Notes: generated by a model not told the origin, from the sequence alone. A DNA stretch of 33,674 bases from Neolewinella lacunae (GCF_014349155.1 NZ_JACSIT010000097.1:1-33674); one strand, 5' to 3'; positions 23,671 through 30,876 are shown, counted from the stretch's first letter. Translations and numbers: made by a program.

Positions 23671-24840
23671 GTGGAGAGAACGGACTTGATCATCATTGGT
23701 GCGGGCACGCTGGGCACCTTTCACGCTAAGGCGGCGTTGGAGCTGGGGCTGAGTGTGCGCCTGTGCGAGCGCGATGCAGCGCCGCAGAACGCTTCGGTAC
23801 GTAATTTCGGGCAGGTCGTTCCTTCGGGCATGACCCCGAAGTGGCAAGCTTTCGGCCGACGGAGCCTGGCGATCTACAAGGCTTTGCAACAGGAAACGGA
23901 TATTAGCGTGCGGCACCACGGCTCGGTTTACCTGGCCTCGGACCCGGAAGAATGGCGCTTATTGGAAGAATTGTGGGACATCAACCGGGCCAATGGCTAC
24001 CCCAGCGAATTGCTCAGTCGGGATAAATGTCTGGCGCGCTACCCTGGTCTGCGGGCCGACTACTGCGTCGGCGGCCTGTTCTTTCCAGAGGAAATCACGG
24101 TCGAAGCCCGGGAGATGATCCACCGCGTGCTGGCCTACCTCCAAAACCGCTACGCACGCCTGAGCTACCAACCCGGAACGGCGATCAAAGACCTGGAGGT
24201 ACGTGGAATGGGCGGCGAAACCCACGTTTGGGCCAAGGACACCCGGGGCAATGAGTACCGTGCCGACCGCGCCATCGTCTGTTCCGGCACCGAGTTTAAG
24301 CTGCTTTTTCCCGAGCGTTTTGCCGCCAGCGACCTCGTGACCGTCAAGCTACAGATGCTTCAAACAGCCGCTTCCAACGGGCCAGCCGTACCGGGCAACA
24401 TCCTCACGGGGTTGAGCATCCGCCGCTACGAAGCCTTTGGCGATTGCCCCTCCTGGGCCAGCGTGAAGGCCAGCGAAGACCCTGGGGCCTACTGGAAAAA
24501 ATGGAGCATCCACATTCTGTTCAAGCAATGTCCCGATGGCTCCTTTATCCTCGGCGACAGCCACGAGTACGCCGCCGCTGCCGCCGCCGACCAACTCGGA
24601 TTTGATGCCTACTCACCCGTGAACGACTACATGATCCGCGAAGCCCAGAAAATCTTTGCTCTCCCTACTTGGGAGTTGCAGCGGACTTGGACGGGTTACT
24701 ACGCCCAGTGCGCTACGCAAGACATTTATCACGAGACCATCGACGGGCGGATTCACGTAGTAACGGGCATTGGGGGCAAGGGAATGACGGCTGGCCCGGG
24801 TTACGCGGAGGCGCACATCAAGGAATTGTACCCCTCCTAA
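23671..24840 (+). CDS. TIGR03364 FAD-dependent oxidoreductase, putative aminophosphonate oxidase
   Basis: A 389-residue DAO-type flavoprotein (pfam01266). It starts at a GTG with the FAD-binding loop IIIGAGTLGTFHAKAALELG directly at the N-terminus. The segment ASVRNFGQVVPSGM (about residues 43-56) and the late GIGGKGMTAGPGYAEAH are typical of the TIGR03364 branch. That branch is known for its synteny with PhnX-like hydrolases and is thought, with members now assayed, to oxidise 2-aminoethylphosphonate or close relatives such as the N-methyl form to phosphonoacetaldehyde. No signal peptide: cytoplasmic. It follows the phosphatase-superfamily gene by 34 bases; a dispersed repeat separates it from the hydrolase gene. 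Confidence 0.85.
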   Translation: MERTDLIIIGAGTLGTFHAKAALELGLSVRLCERDAAPQNASVRNFGQVVPSGMTPKWQAFGRRSLAIYKALQQETDISVRHHGSVYLASDPEEWRLLEELWDINRANGYPSELLSRDKCLARYPGLRADYCVGGLFFPEEITVEAREMIHRVLAYLQNRYARLSYQPGTAIKDLEVRGMGGETHVWAKDTRGNEYRADRAIVCSGTEFKLLFPERFAASDLVTVKLQMLQTAASNGPAVPGNILTGLSIRRYEAFGDCPSWASVKASEDPGAYWKKWSIHILFKQCPDGSFILGDSHEYAAAAAADQLGFDAYSPVNDYMIREAQKIFALPTWELQRTWTGYYAQCATQDIYHETIDGRIHVVTGIGGKGMTAGPGYAEAHIKELYPS

Positions 24841-25027
24841 CGCGAGGCTGAGCCCTTGTAATCATCACAGTCAACTGGTCTTCAACGGCTCTTGGAAGGC
24901 AGTTCGGTAGTTTTGTAGTTCGGTAATGGGGCATTGTCCAATACCGAGGTAGAAAACTACCGAACTAAAAACTACGGCTATCTAACCATCTGAAAATCAG
25001 GGAAAACACCCCAAACCTGACGTTTCC
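24839..25027 (+). repeat. Dispersed repeat, copy 2
   Basis: The element begins on the last bases of the FAD oxidoreductase stop codon (AACGCGAGGCTGAGCCCTTG). It contains TGGTCTTCAACGGC, GGAAGGCAGTTCGGTAG, TATCTAACCATCTGAAAATC and AAACCTGACGT in the same order as copy 1. Its hairpin is the best preserved of the three: GTAGTTTTGTAGTTCGGTA pairs with TACCGAACTAAAAACTAC. It occupies most of the 235-base gap inside the phosphonate cluster. Confidence 0.85.
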
Positions 25028-25075
25028 TAATAGCTCTAGCCGCATTTCCAACTACTCGCAGAAAGCAAAAAACGC

Positions 25076-25783
25076 ATGACAAACATTCAACTATTCGTCT
25101 TCGATATGGCGGGGACGACGGTCAACGAAGACAACCTGGTCTACAAGACCTTGCACCGTGCCTTCACCAACGGCGGGTTCCCCCAACTAAGCCTGGCGGA
25201 CGTACTGGAACACGGCGCGGGCAAAGAAAAGCTGCAAGCCACTCGGGATATTCTGGCGGCCATGTATCCTGGGACGCCGGAGTCGGATGCCACGGCGGAA
25301 GACCTCCACGCCCGCTTCCGCGAAATGCTGGCGGAGGCCTACGCCCAAGCGGTGGTTACGGCCTATCGGGGCTCAGAGGCTTTCCTGGCGAAATTGCGAC
25401 TAAATGGTATTGGGGTTGCCCTGAATACGGGCTACGACCGGGCTACTGCAGAACTGTTGCTGCGGAAGATGGGCTGGGCAGTGGGGCAGGAATACGACCA
25501 CCTGGTAACGGCATCTGACGTAGAGGAAGGAAGACCCCACCCGGCGATGATTTTGCGGGCCATGGAGCTGGCCGGTGTTACTGACCCGCGCATTGTCGCG
25601 AAAGTAGGCGACTCCGCCATCGACATTGCCGAGGGCAAGAACGCGGGCTGTGGCTTTACCGCTGGCGTCACGACGGGAGCGCAGACGGCCGAGCAGCTCT
25701 GGCGGGCGGCCCCGGATGCGGTGGTGGATGGTCTGCCGGCTTTGCTGGAGGTGCCGATGCTGAAGCATTGCTTTGGCGAGTGA
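25076..25783 (+). CDS. PhnX-like phosphonatase-family hydrolase (TIGR03351)
   Basis: A 235-residue HAD-superfamily enzyme, the closest relative group of phosphonoacetaldehyde hydrolase, which cleaves the C-P bond to give acetaldehyde and phosphate. Motif I is FDMAGTTV with the nucleophile D10 and the PhnX-like Ala at +2. A cap-domain Lys (K50 in EHGAGKEKL) aligns by eye with the Schiff-base Lys of PhnX, so lysine-assisted catalysis is possible. Motif II/III are LNTGYDR and EEGRPHPAMI, and motif IV is KVGDSAIDIAEGKNAG. It is cytoplasmic. Its natural partner is the TIGR03364 oxidase upstream, although a repeat of about 190 bp lies between them and may weaken co-transcription. Confidence 0.87.
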   Translation: MTNIQLFVFDMAGTTVNEDNLVYKTLHRAFTNGGFPQLSLADVLEHGAGKEKLQATRDILAAMYPGTPESDATAEDLHARFREMLAEAYAQAVVTAYRGSEAFLAKLRLNGIGVALNTGYDRATAELLLRKMGWAVGQEYDHLVTASDVEEGRPHPAMILRAMELAGVTDPRIVAKVGDSAIDIAEGKNAGCGFTAGVTTGAQTAEQLWRAAPDAVVDGLPALLEVPMLKHCFGE

Positions 25784-25803
25784 GGCTTTGCTTGCTGAAG
25801 CTG

Positions 25804-26005
25804 CGGCATTACCTCTTGGCGAGACAGGTGGGGCTAAAGTCGCGACTTCGCCTCCCGGTGGGAGAGGTCGGGCCAAAGCCGTGCCAATACCTTCCGGTGG
25901 GACAGGTCGGGCTGAAGCCGGAAAGGTGGTCGGGCTAAAGCCGCGACAAGACCTTCCGGTGGGAGAGGTCGGGCTGAAGCCGCGACAATACCTTGCTCCT
26001 CAAGG
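25804..26005 (+). repeat. Tandem array of about five GGGCTRAAGCCGCGA units
   Basis: Five degenerate units of about 26-42 bases follow the hydrolase gene. The typical unit is CAATACCTTCCGGTGGGAGA followed by GGTCGGGCTRAAGCCGCGA. Unit starts are near 25804, 25846, 25885, 25921 and 25947, the fourth being shortened. The unit is the same as the arms of the hairpin at 18504-18560. The whole 315-base gap before pncA (25784-26098) is made of this array, two fragments of the 18-bp motif and the pncA promoter. Confidence 0.8.
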
Positions 26006-26013
26006 CTTCCTAT

Positions 26014-26031
26014 TCACCTGCGCCCGCGCCC
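26014..26031 (+). repeat. Degenerate copy of the 18-bp intergenic motif
   Basis: TCACCTGCGCCCGCGCCC differs at two positions from the exact 18-mer. A further half copy (GCACCTGCGC, 26051-26060) lies between the -33 and -7 boxes of pncA. Confidence 0.55.
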
Positions 26032-26045
26032 CAAAGAGAGAGAAA

Positions 26046-26077
26046 TTTGCGCACCTGCGCGTGGGGACTTATCTTTG
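26046..26077 (+). promoter_or_regulatory. Bacteroidota-type promoter of pncA
   Basis: TTTG (26046-26049) and TATCTTTG (26070-26077) are exact -33 and -7 boxes with a 20-base spacer, the best promoter match in the window. The leader to the ATG at 26099 is short (21 bases after the box). Confidence 0.75.
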
Positions 26078-26098
26078 CTTGAAATAAAAGCTAAGTAG

Positions 26099-26728
26099 AT
26101 GCAAGGCCTTACTACTGCCCTGATTCTGGTGGACCTGCAGGTTGATTTCATGCCCACGGGGATGCTGCCGGTGGCGGAAGGCGACCGGATAGTGCCGCTG
26201 GCCAACCGGCTGATGGGGGAGTACCGGACAGTAGTGGCCACCCAGGATTGGCACCCGGCCGATCACCAGAGCTTTGCCGCCAACCACCCCTGGCGCAAAC
26301 CCGGGCAGGTAATTGATTTGCACGGCTTGCCCCAGGTGCTTTGGCCCATCCACTGCGTGCAAGGCACCTGGGGCGCGGAATTTGTCTCCGAACTGCGGAC
26401 GGAAGGCATCACCCAAGTCTTTCAAAAAGGCACCGACCCGACGATTGACAGCTACAGCGGCTTTTACGACAACGGTCACCGCAGGGCAACCGGCCTCGCC
26501 GGGTGGCTGCGGGAGCGCAGAATTGAGGAGGTGCACGTGCTGGGCCTGGCTACCGATTACTGCGTAAAATTCACGGCCCTTGATGCGCTGCGGGAGGGAT
26601 TTCGCACCTGCCTGGTGGTGGATGCCTGCCGGGGCGTGGATTTGGTGCCGGGCGACGTGGACCGCGCCATAGCGGAGATGGCGGCGGCGGGGGTAGTGTT
26701 GACCAGCTCTGCGGAACTCCTCGGGTGA
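26099..26728 (+). CDS. pncA: Nicotinamidase
   Basis: The enzyme deamidates nicotinamide to nicotinate for NAD salvage in the cytoplasm. The 209-residue protein has the complete catalytic triad D12 (LILVDLQVDF), K110 (VFQKGTDP) and C155 (ATDYCVKF). The metal site is D50, H52 and H56 (QDWHPADHQSF). WPIHCVQGTWGAEF and SYSGFYDN are also characteristic of PncA, and separate it from other isochorismatase-like hydrolases. Length fits. It is a single gene with a clear promoter; a dispersed repeat lies directly after its stop, before the convergent YggS-type gene. Confidence 0.95.
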   Translation: MQGLTTALILVDLQVDFMPTGMLPVAEGDRIVPLANRLMGEYRTVVATQDWHPADHQSFAANHPWRKPGQVIDLHGLPQVLWPIHCVQGTWGAEFVSELRTEGITQVFQKGTDPTIDSYSGFYDNGHRRATGLAGWLRERRIEEVHVLGLATDYCVKFTALDALREGFRTCLVVDACRGVDLVPGDVDRAIAEMAAAGVVLTSSAELLG

Positions 26729-26734
26729 AAATAG

Positions 26735-26885
26735 CTTCAGGTTGAAGGGGAGGCAACGTAGAAATTCGCTCCTTTTCAGATGCTTAGATCACAATGGTTT
26801 TTTAGCACTACCGAACTACTGAACTACAGAACTACCTTTTGAAGACCAATTACTGCTGATTATTGCAAGGACTCCACCTCACGTT
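26735..26885 (-). repeat. Dispersed repeat, copy 3 (inverted)
   Basis: Read on the minus strand it begins AACGTGAGGTGGAGTCCTTG and runs through AATTGGTCTTCAA, GGTAGTTCTGTAGTTC and GATCTAAGCATCTGAAAA to CCTGAAG, collinear with copies 1 and 2. The hairpin's second arm is missing. It exactly fills the gap between the convergent pncA and YggS-type genes. Confidence 0.8.
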
Positions 26886-26888
26886 AAT

Positions 26889-27557
26889 CTAACGTTCCCC
26901 GAAGAGCAGGCTCCCGACCCGCACGTGGGTGCTGCCCAGTTGCAGGGCGATGGGGTAATCTCCGGACATTCCCATGCTCAGGGCTAGAAAGTGGGGATTG
27001 GCGGCAAAAGCCTTGTTTTTGAGGAAACGGAAGACTTCGGCCAGGCGGCTGAACTCCAGAAAAATCTGCTCGTCGTGGTCGGTGTAGGTGGCCATGCCCA
27101 TCACGCCCGCAATCGTGGTATGGATAAGGGGTGTGGTATTTAGCTCGGACAAGAGGACTTCGGGCTGTTCTGGATCGAAGCCATATTTACTTTCTTCTTC
27201 GGCGATGTGGAACTGCAACAGGACCCGTACCTCACGTCCGGCCAAGCCCGCCTGTTTATCGATTTCCCGCAACAGCCGTACACTATCCACCGCGTGGATG
27301 AGGTGAACGAAGGGGACGAGGTCGCGAACCTTATTCCGCTGCAAGTGGCCGATGAAGTGCCAGCGGATGTCTTTAGGCAGGGCCGCCTGTTTTTCGAGGA
27401 GTTCGGCGACGCGGTTTTCCCCGAAATCCCGGTGCCCCAGTTCGTAGAGGACCATGATGTCTTCCACGGGGTGGGTTTTGGATACGGCCACCAGATGGGC
27501 TCCGGCGGCGTTGACTTCAGCCAGGATGGCGCGGTAATTTGCTGTGTTTACGGACAT
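26889..27557 (-). CDS. YggS/PROSC-family PLP homeostasis protein
   Basis: A 222-residue protein of the conserved YggS/YlmE/PLPBP family, which binds pyridoxal phosphate without known catalysis and keeps free PLP and related amino-acid pools in balance. It is a single alanine-racemase-like TIM barrel. PLP would bind K27 (HLVAVSKTHP). Other signatures are FGENRVAELLEK, WHFIGHLQRNK, GVMGMATYTD and the C-terminal LSMGMSGDYPIALQLGSTHVR, which carries the phosphate-binding residues. Length is normal. It is divergent from the small membrane-protein gene at 27662 and ends just before dispersed repeat copy 3. Confidence 0.93.
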   Translation of the reverse strand: MSVNTANYRAILAEVNAAGAHLVAVSKTHPVEDIMVLYELGHRDFGENRVAELLEKQAALPKDIRWHFIGHLQRNKVRDLVPFVHLIHAVDSVRLLREIDKQAGLAGREVRVLLQFHIAEEESKYGFDPEQPEVLLSELNTTPLIHTTIAGVMGMATYTDHDEQIFLEFSRLAEVFRFLKNKAFAANPHFLALSMGMSGDYPIALQLGSTHVRVGSLLFGER

Positions 27558-27661
27558 AATAGCTTTTTGCTAACACTGATTTAGGATTTCCTGGCAAACT
27601 AATATACAGGGTGGGGGAGTTGTTTCGTTTATCCCACAAGTATTTACCTAACCGCTGAGAG

Positions 27662-27847
27662 ATGAACTACCGCACCGCAATTAACGATCGCCGCCGTCGC
27701 CGCCAGGCCCGCGTTTTTACCGCTCTGATTACCCTTGGTCTGCTGGCCTCCTTTGCCTACGCAGCGGGCCTGCTGGAGCAAGTGCCCGATTTTTTCCGCG
27801 AGGCCCCGGCCAAGGAAATCGTGGTCGCTCCCGTAGCCAAAGCCTGA
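27662..27847 (+). CDS. Small single-pass membrane protein, unknown
   Basis: A 61-residue product: a very basic N-terminus (NDRRRRRQAR, residues 8-17), one hydrophobic helix (about 18-38, VFTALITLGLLASFAYAAGLL) and a short tail. The positive-inside rule puts the tail in the periplasm. No family is recognised. Support for a real gene: it sits between a divergent gene and a strong terminator placed 24 bases after its stop, and its codon use matches neighbouring genes. Confidence 0.55.
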   Translation: MNYRTAINDRRRRRQARVFTALITLGLLASFAYAAGLLEQVPDFFREAPAKEIVVAPVAKA

Positions 27848-27870
27848 GCCCACGCCGTAGGTTTATCGCA

Positions 27871-27916
27871 AAAAAAGCCGGCATCTTCCCTGCGGGGGAG
27901 GATGCCGGCTTTTTTG
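27871..27916. terminator. Strong bidirectional intrinsic terminator
   Basis: AAAAAAGCCGGCATC pairs with GATGCCGGCTTTTTT around a G/C-rich loop region, giving an extended stem with an A-run on one side and a T-run on the other. It lies between the 61-residue gene and the convergent FKBP gene and can terminate both. Confidence 0.9.
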
Positions 27917-27924
27917 TGCACTGG

Positions 27925-27962
27925 ATCCGAGGTTATTGAGGTTGGACCCCTCCGGGGTTGAG
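27925..27962 (+). repeat. Intergenic repeat with GGTTGGACCCCTCCGGGGT
   Basis: GGTTATTGAGGTTGGACCCC followed by TCCGGGGT recurs at 30885-30912 with one difference (GAGG/AAGG). ACCCCTCCGGGGT is itself a small palindrome. Here it lies just beyond the FKBP stop codon. Confidence 0.75.
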
Positions 27963-27968
27963 GGTGGC

Positions 27969-28625
27969 TTACTTGACCTCGAAGAGTTCTACGTCGAAGA
28001 TTAGGGCGGCGTAAGGGGGGATCTTGGGGGCAGAGCCACGGGCACCGTAGGCGAGGTTGTAGGGGATGAAGAAGCGGTATTTGGCGCCTTCCTTCATCAG
28101 TTGGACGCCTTCCGTCCAGCCTGCGATGACGCGGTTGAGGGGGAAGGAGATCGTTTCGCCACGGTCTACGGAGCTATCGAAGACGGTGCCATCGATGAGG
28201 GTGCCGTGGTAGTGGACCTCTACCGTTTCGGTGGCGGTGGGGGAGGCTCCCGTACCTTCCTTGAGGATCTCGTACTGAAGGCCGGAGCTGGTGACCTTCA
28301 CTTCGGGGCGTTGGGCGTTGGCGGCCAAAAAGGCTTCGCCTTCCTGGCGGGCTTCCGCACCCTGTGCTTCTTGTTTTTGCTGCATGTAGCGTTGGATCTG
28401 GGCGTTGGCCGCTTGGCGGTCCATGGTAGCCTTACCGGCCAAACCTTCCTCAAAGCCTTTGGCGAGTTCGGCGGGGTTGACCTGGTCGAAGCCCTGTGAT
28501 TTGAGGTTGTCGGAAAGCATAACGCCCAGGGCGTAGGAAATTGAATCCATTTTATTGGAGGGGTTTTGGGCCAACAGCGGCCCCGTGAAAAGGCACAGTA
28601 GGGTGCCGAGGGTGAATAGTTTCAT
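27969..28625 (-). CDS. FKBP-type peptidyl-prolyl isomerase (Mip/FklB-like)
   Basis: A 218-residue exported folding catalyst that isomerises prolyl bonds. A signal peptide (MKLFTLGTLLCLFTGPLLAQ, residues 1-20) directs it to the periplasm. Residues about 25-100 form the alpha-helical FKBP_N dimerisation domain (DSISYALGVMLSDNLKSQGF, ELAKGFEEGLAGK, then a Gln-rich helix). Residues about 118-217 are the FKBP domain: VEVHYHGTLIDGTVFDSSVDRG, FPLNRVIAGWTEGVQLMKEG, and YRFFIPYNLAYGARG with the usual active-site aromatics (Y, F, D, W, Y). Length and architecture match Mip/FkpA-like proteins. It is flanked by a strong terminator downstream. Confidence 0.93.
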   Translation of the reverse strand: MKLFTLGTLLCLFTGPLLAQNPSNKMDSISYALGVMLSDNLKSQGFDQVNPAELAKGFEEGLAGKATMDRQAANAQIQRYMQQKQEAQGAEARQEGEAFLAANAQRPEVKVTSSGLQYEILKEGTGASPTATETVEVHYHGTLIDGTVFDSSVDRGETISFPLNRVIAGWTEGVQLMKEGAKYRFFIPYNLAYGARGSAPKIPPYAALIFDVELFEVK

Positions 28626-28685
28626 CTTTGGTAGTAGGAAATGAAAGGTGGATTGATTCGTCGTTAGGCCACAATGAGGAAGCCA

Positions 28686-29699
28686 TTACTTGGCGATGCG
28701 TTGGATGAAGTAACCGATGCCAGAAATAATCAGCAGCATCACTCCGGCAAAGAACAACACGAAAGGTGCGTCGGGGTTGAATGCGCTCACCGTGGCCGGA
28801 GGTAAAACGAGGAGTTCGTAGTTCAATTGCACCAGGGCCGTTCCGCCTACGGGGCCGTAGAGGCCGAGGAAAAGTCCGAGGATCAGCGTCGCCGTCCCCA
28901 GGGGCATACCGTAGGCGAAAAAGCGGGCGGTGAGATCCATCTTAGCGGCTTTGAGCACCGTGGCCAGGATGGACCAGTGGAAGAACACGGCGAGTAGGGT
29001 GACCAGCGTCAGTCCCAGGCGGAACAGCGGGCTTGTCCAGAACCAGTAACTGAGCAGTTGCGGACCCCGCCAGGCCATCACCGCCAGCAGGAAGAGGCAA
29101 AGTGTGAGGGAAGGCCGCATGAGCCTGGACCACTCCGTGTGGTAAATCGGGAGGTACAATCGCAAGCCAACGAAATAGAGCAGCCAGAGCCCGGCCATCA
29201 CGGCGGTAAACAGCGGTGCCACGAGGCTGCCGAAAAGGGCGGCGGTGCCGGCGTTGATGGCGAAGTAGAGCAGGGGCGTAGACCAGTTGCTTTCGCGCAG
29301 GCCCCGCCCGTAGAGCAACAGGAGGGTGACGATGAACAGGAGCAAGGCCAGGTATTTTCCGGCGTTGGCCTGGGCGGCAACGGCAAAGGCCCGTTGCAGA
29401 AAAGGCGTGGAGACGGCGCGGAGTTCCTGCCGGGCGGCCTGCCAGCGGAGGTAGGCCTGGCTGCCGCCCTGGTCGAGATAAGTGTAATAATCCAGCAGGG
29501 CCTCGGCGTCGGGGCGGGTCGCTAAGGCGGTATCGGCACGGGCCTGGAAAAAGCGGCTGGTGTTGAACGTCGAGCCATCGGCCTGGGGCAGGGGTGCGGC
29601 CCAGCCGGGGGTCTGCCGTTCCAGCCATTCCCCGAGGGCGTAGTTGACTACGTTGGCGAGCAGCAAACAGGCGATTATGCCGATCAGCCGACTAGACAC
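28686..29699 (-). CDS. Integral membrane protein, unknown function, coupled to accD
   Basis: I do not recognise the family. The 337-residue protein has one N-terminal helix (about 5-22), a soluble loop of about 85 residues that probably faces the periplasm ([20 protein letters not shown]...), and then about seven more helices from residue 113 to the C-terminus. No catalytic or transport motif is evident. Its GTG start overlaps the accD stop by 8 bases, giving translational coupling with the carboxyltransferase subunit. The overlap suggests a role in envelope lipid supply, but this is inference. Confidence 0.65.
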   Translation of the reverse strand: MSSRLIGIIACLLLANVVNYALGEWLERQTPGWAAPLPQADGSTFNTSRFFQARADTALATRPDAEALLDYYTYLDQGGSQAYLRWQAARQELRAVSTPFLQRAFAVAAQANAGKYLALLLFIVTLLLLYGRGLRESNWSTPLLYFAINAGTAALFGSLVAPLFTAVMAGLWLLYFVGLRLYLPIYHTEWSRLMRPSLTLCLFLLAVMAWRGPQLLSYWFWTSPLFRLGLTLVTLLAVFFHWSILATVLKAAKMDLTARFFAYGMPLGTATLILGLFLGLYGPVGGTALVQLNYELLVLPPATVSAFNPDAPFVLFFAGVMLLIISGIGYFIQRIAK

Positions 29700-30549
29700 C
29701 CTTCTTAGCCGGTTCGAAGAGGTAGAGCAAATCGCCCAGGCGCTCCTTCAGTTCGGAGCGGTCCACGATGAAATCTAGGAAGCCTTTTTCGAGAAGGAAT
29801 TCCGAAGTTTGGAATCCGGCGGGCAGTTCTTTTTTGATGGTTTCTTTGACGACGCGCGGACCGGCGAAAGCGATCAGGGCTTCGGGCTCGGCCAGGTTGA
29901 TGTCTCCGAGCATGGCGTAGCTGGCCGTGACGCCGCCGGTGGTGGGGTCGGTCATCAGGCTGAAGTAGGGCACGCCGGCTTTGGCCAACTGGCTGAGTTT
30001 GGCGCTCGTTTTGGCCATCTGCATGAGGCTGAAGGCGGCCTCCATCATGCGGGCCCCGCCGGTTTTGGAGATGATCAGCAGGGGCGTGCGGGAGCTGCGG
30101 GCCTCGTCGATGGCAATGGCAATTTTTTCGCCGACCACGCTGCCCATGGAGCCGCCGATGAAGCTGAAATCCATGCAGGCAATGATGATCGGCCGGCGGT
30201 TGATCTTGCCTTTGGCCACGCGGATGGCGTCCGTAAGGCCCGTCTTTTTCTGCGCGGCTTTAAGGCGGTCTTTGTAGGATTTGAGGTCGGAAAATTCCAG
30301 AGGGTCGGCAGCAGCCATATCGGGCTGGTATTCCTCGAAGGATCCGTCAAAAAGCATTTCGAAGTACTCCGCCGATCCGATCCGGTCGTGATAGGCGCAG
30401 TTGGGGCACTTGTAGTGGTTTTCGCGCAGTTCTTTGCGCGTGACCGTTTCGCTGCAGCGCTCGCACTTGTACCAGAGTCCCTCGGGGGTGTCTTTCTTGT
30501 TGCGCGTTGCCGTCTGAATGCCGCTCGTAAGCCGCTTAAACCATCCCAT
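29692..30549 (-). CDS. accD: Acetyl-CoA carboxylase carboxyltransferase subunit beta
   Basis: AccD forms, with AccA, the carboxyltransferase that makes malonyl-CoA for fatty-acid synthesis in the cytoplasm. The 285-residue protein has the N-terminal zinc ribbon C29/C32/C48/C51 (YKCERC and YKCPNC), absent from propionyl-CoA carboxylase relatives. The crotonase-like core follows: [18 protein letters not shown] near 125, [11 protein letters not shown] (oxyanion region) and [16 protein letters not shown]. Length is typical. No accA is adjacent. An unknown membrane-protein gene overlaps its end. A TACCTTTG box lies upstream on the minus strand. Confidence 0.96.
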   Translation of the reverse strand: MGWFKRLTSGIQTATRNKKDTPEGLWYKCERCSETVTRKELRENHYKCPNCAYHDRIGSAEYFEMLFDGSFEEYQPDMAAADPLEFSDLKSYKDRLKAAQKKTGLTDAIRVAKGKINRRPIIIACMDFSFIGGSMGSVVGEKIAIAIDEARSSRTPLLIISKTGGARMMEAAFSLMQMAKTSAKLSQLAKAGVPYFSLMTDPTTGGVTASYAMLGDINLAEPEALIAFAGPRVVKETIKKELPAGFQTSEFLLEKGFLDFIVDRSELKERLGDLLYLFEPAKKGV

Positions 30550-30569
30550 ATTTCGCAGTTAAATCCGGG

Positions 30570-30577
30570 CAAAGGTA
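30570..30577 (-). promoter_or_regulatory. -7 box of accD
   Basis: On the minus strand TACCTTTG is an exact TAnnTTTG box, 20 bases before the accD ATG. No TTTG is seen at -33. The exact 18-bp repeat (30612-30629) lies about 35 bases upstream in the same orientation. Confidence 0.6.
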
Positions 30578-30611
30578 AGTAAAACTATCGACGCGAGGCG
30601 GGCTTTTGTGT

Positions 30612-30629
30612 GGGCGCGGCCGCAGGTGC
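30612..30629 (-). repeat. Exact copy of the 18-bp intergenic motif
   Basis: Reverse complement of GCACCTGCGGCCGCGCCC, identical to the copies at 7260 and 10782. It is the first of several repeats that fill the 495-base gap between accD and the M24 peptidase gene. Confidence 0.8.
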
Positions 30630-30630
30630 T

Positions 30631-30690
30631 CCCCCCCGACCCCCCGAAGGGGGGAGTTAGTTGGCCCCCCGACCCCCAAAGGGGGAGCAG
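30631..30690. repeat. Two C-run/G-run hairpins
   Basis: CCCCCCGAAGGGGGG and CCCCCAAAGGGGG, each preceded by a C-rich run with a central GA, form two compact hairpins about 30 bases apart. They resemble a duplicated short palindromic repeat. No function can be read from them. Confidence 0.7.
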
Positions 30691-30750
30691 CTGGGGCGGG
30701 GGAGGAGAGGAGGATGCTGTGTGGGTTATGGTGCATGGTCCCCGGTCCCC

Positions 30751-30876
30751 GGATTACGGACGCTCTGCGGGTTCCCAGTCCACGGATAACGGACGCTCTG
30801 CGGGTTCCGACCCCCGGTTAACGGACGCTCTGCGGGTGATGGTCCCCGACCCCCGGATTACGGACGCTCTGCGTCC
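30751..30876 (+). repeat. Four tandem copies of a GGATTACGGACGCTCTGCGGGT unit
   Basis: The core (GGATTACGGACGCTCTGCGG plus GT) starts at 30751, 30784, 30816 and 30855 with one to four changes, at spacings of 33, 32 and 39 bases. The parts between cores are also similar (GGTCCCCGAC / GGTCCCCGGT), so these are ordinary tandem repeats and not spacers. Confidence 0.85.

Noticed and set aside
25804..26005. Possible CRISPR-like or minisatellite coding region after the PhnX-like gene
   Set aside because: Units are directly abutting with no spacers; the open frame through them has no family resemblance and is a by-product of the repeat.
30751..30876. Possible small CRISPR array (four repeats at about 33-base intervals)
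   Set aside because: The intervals between cores are only about 10-17 bases and are similar to each other, the cores vary, and no cas gene is nearby. These are tandem repeats.
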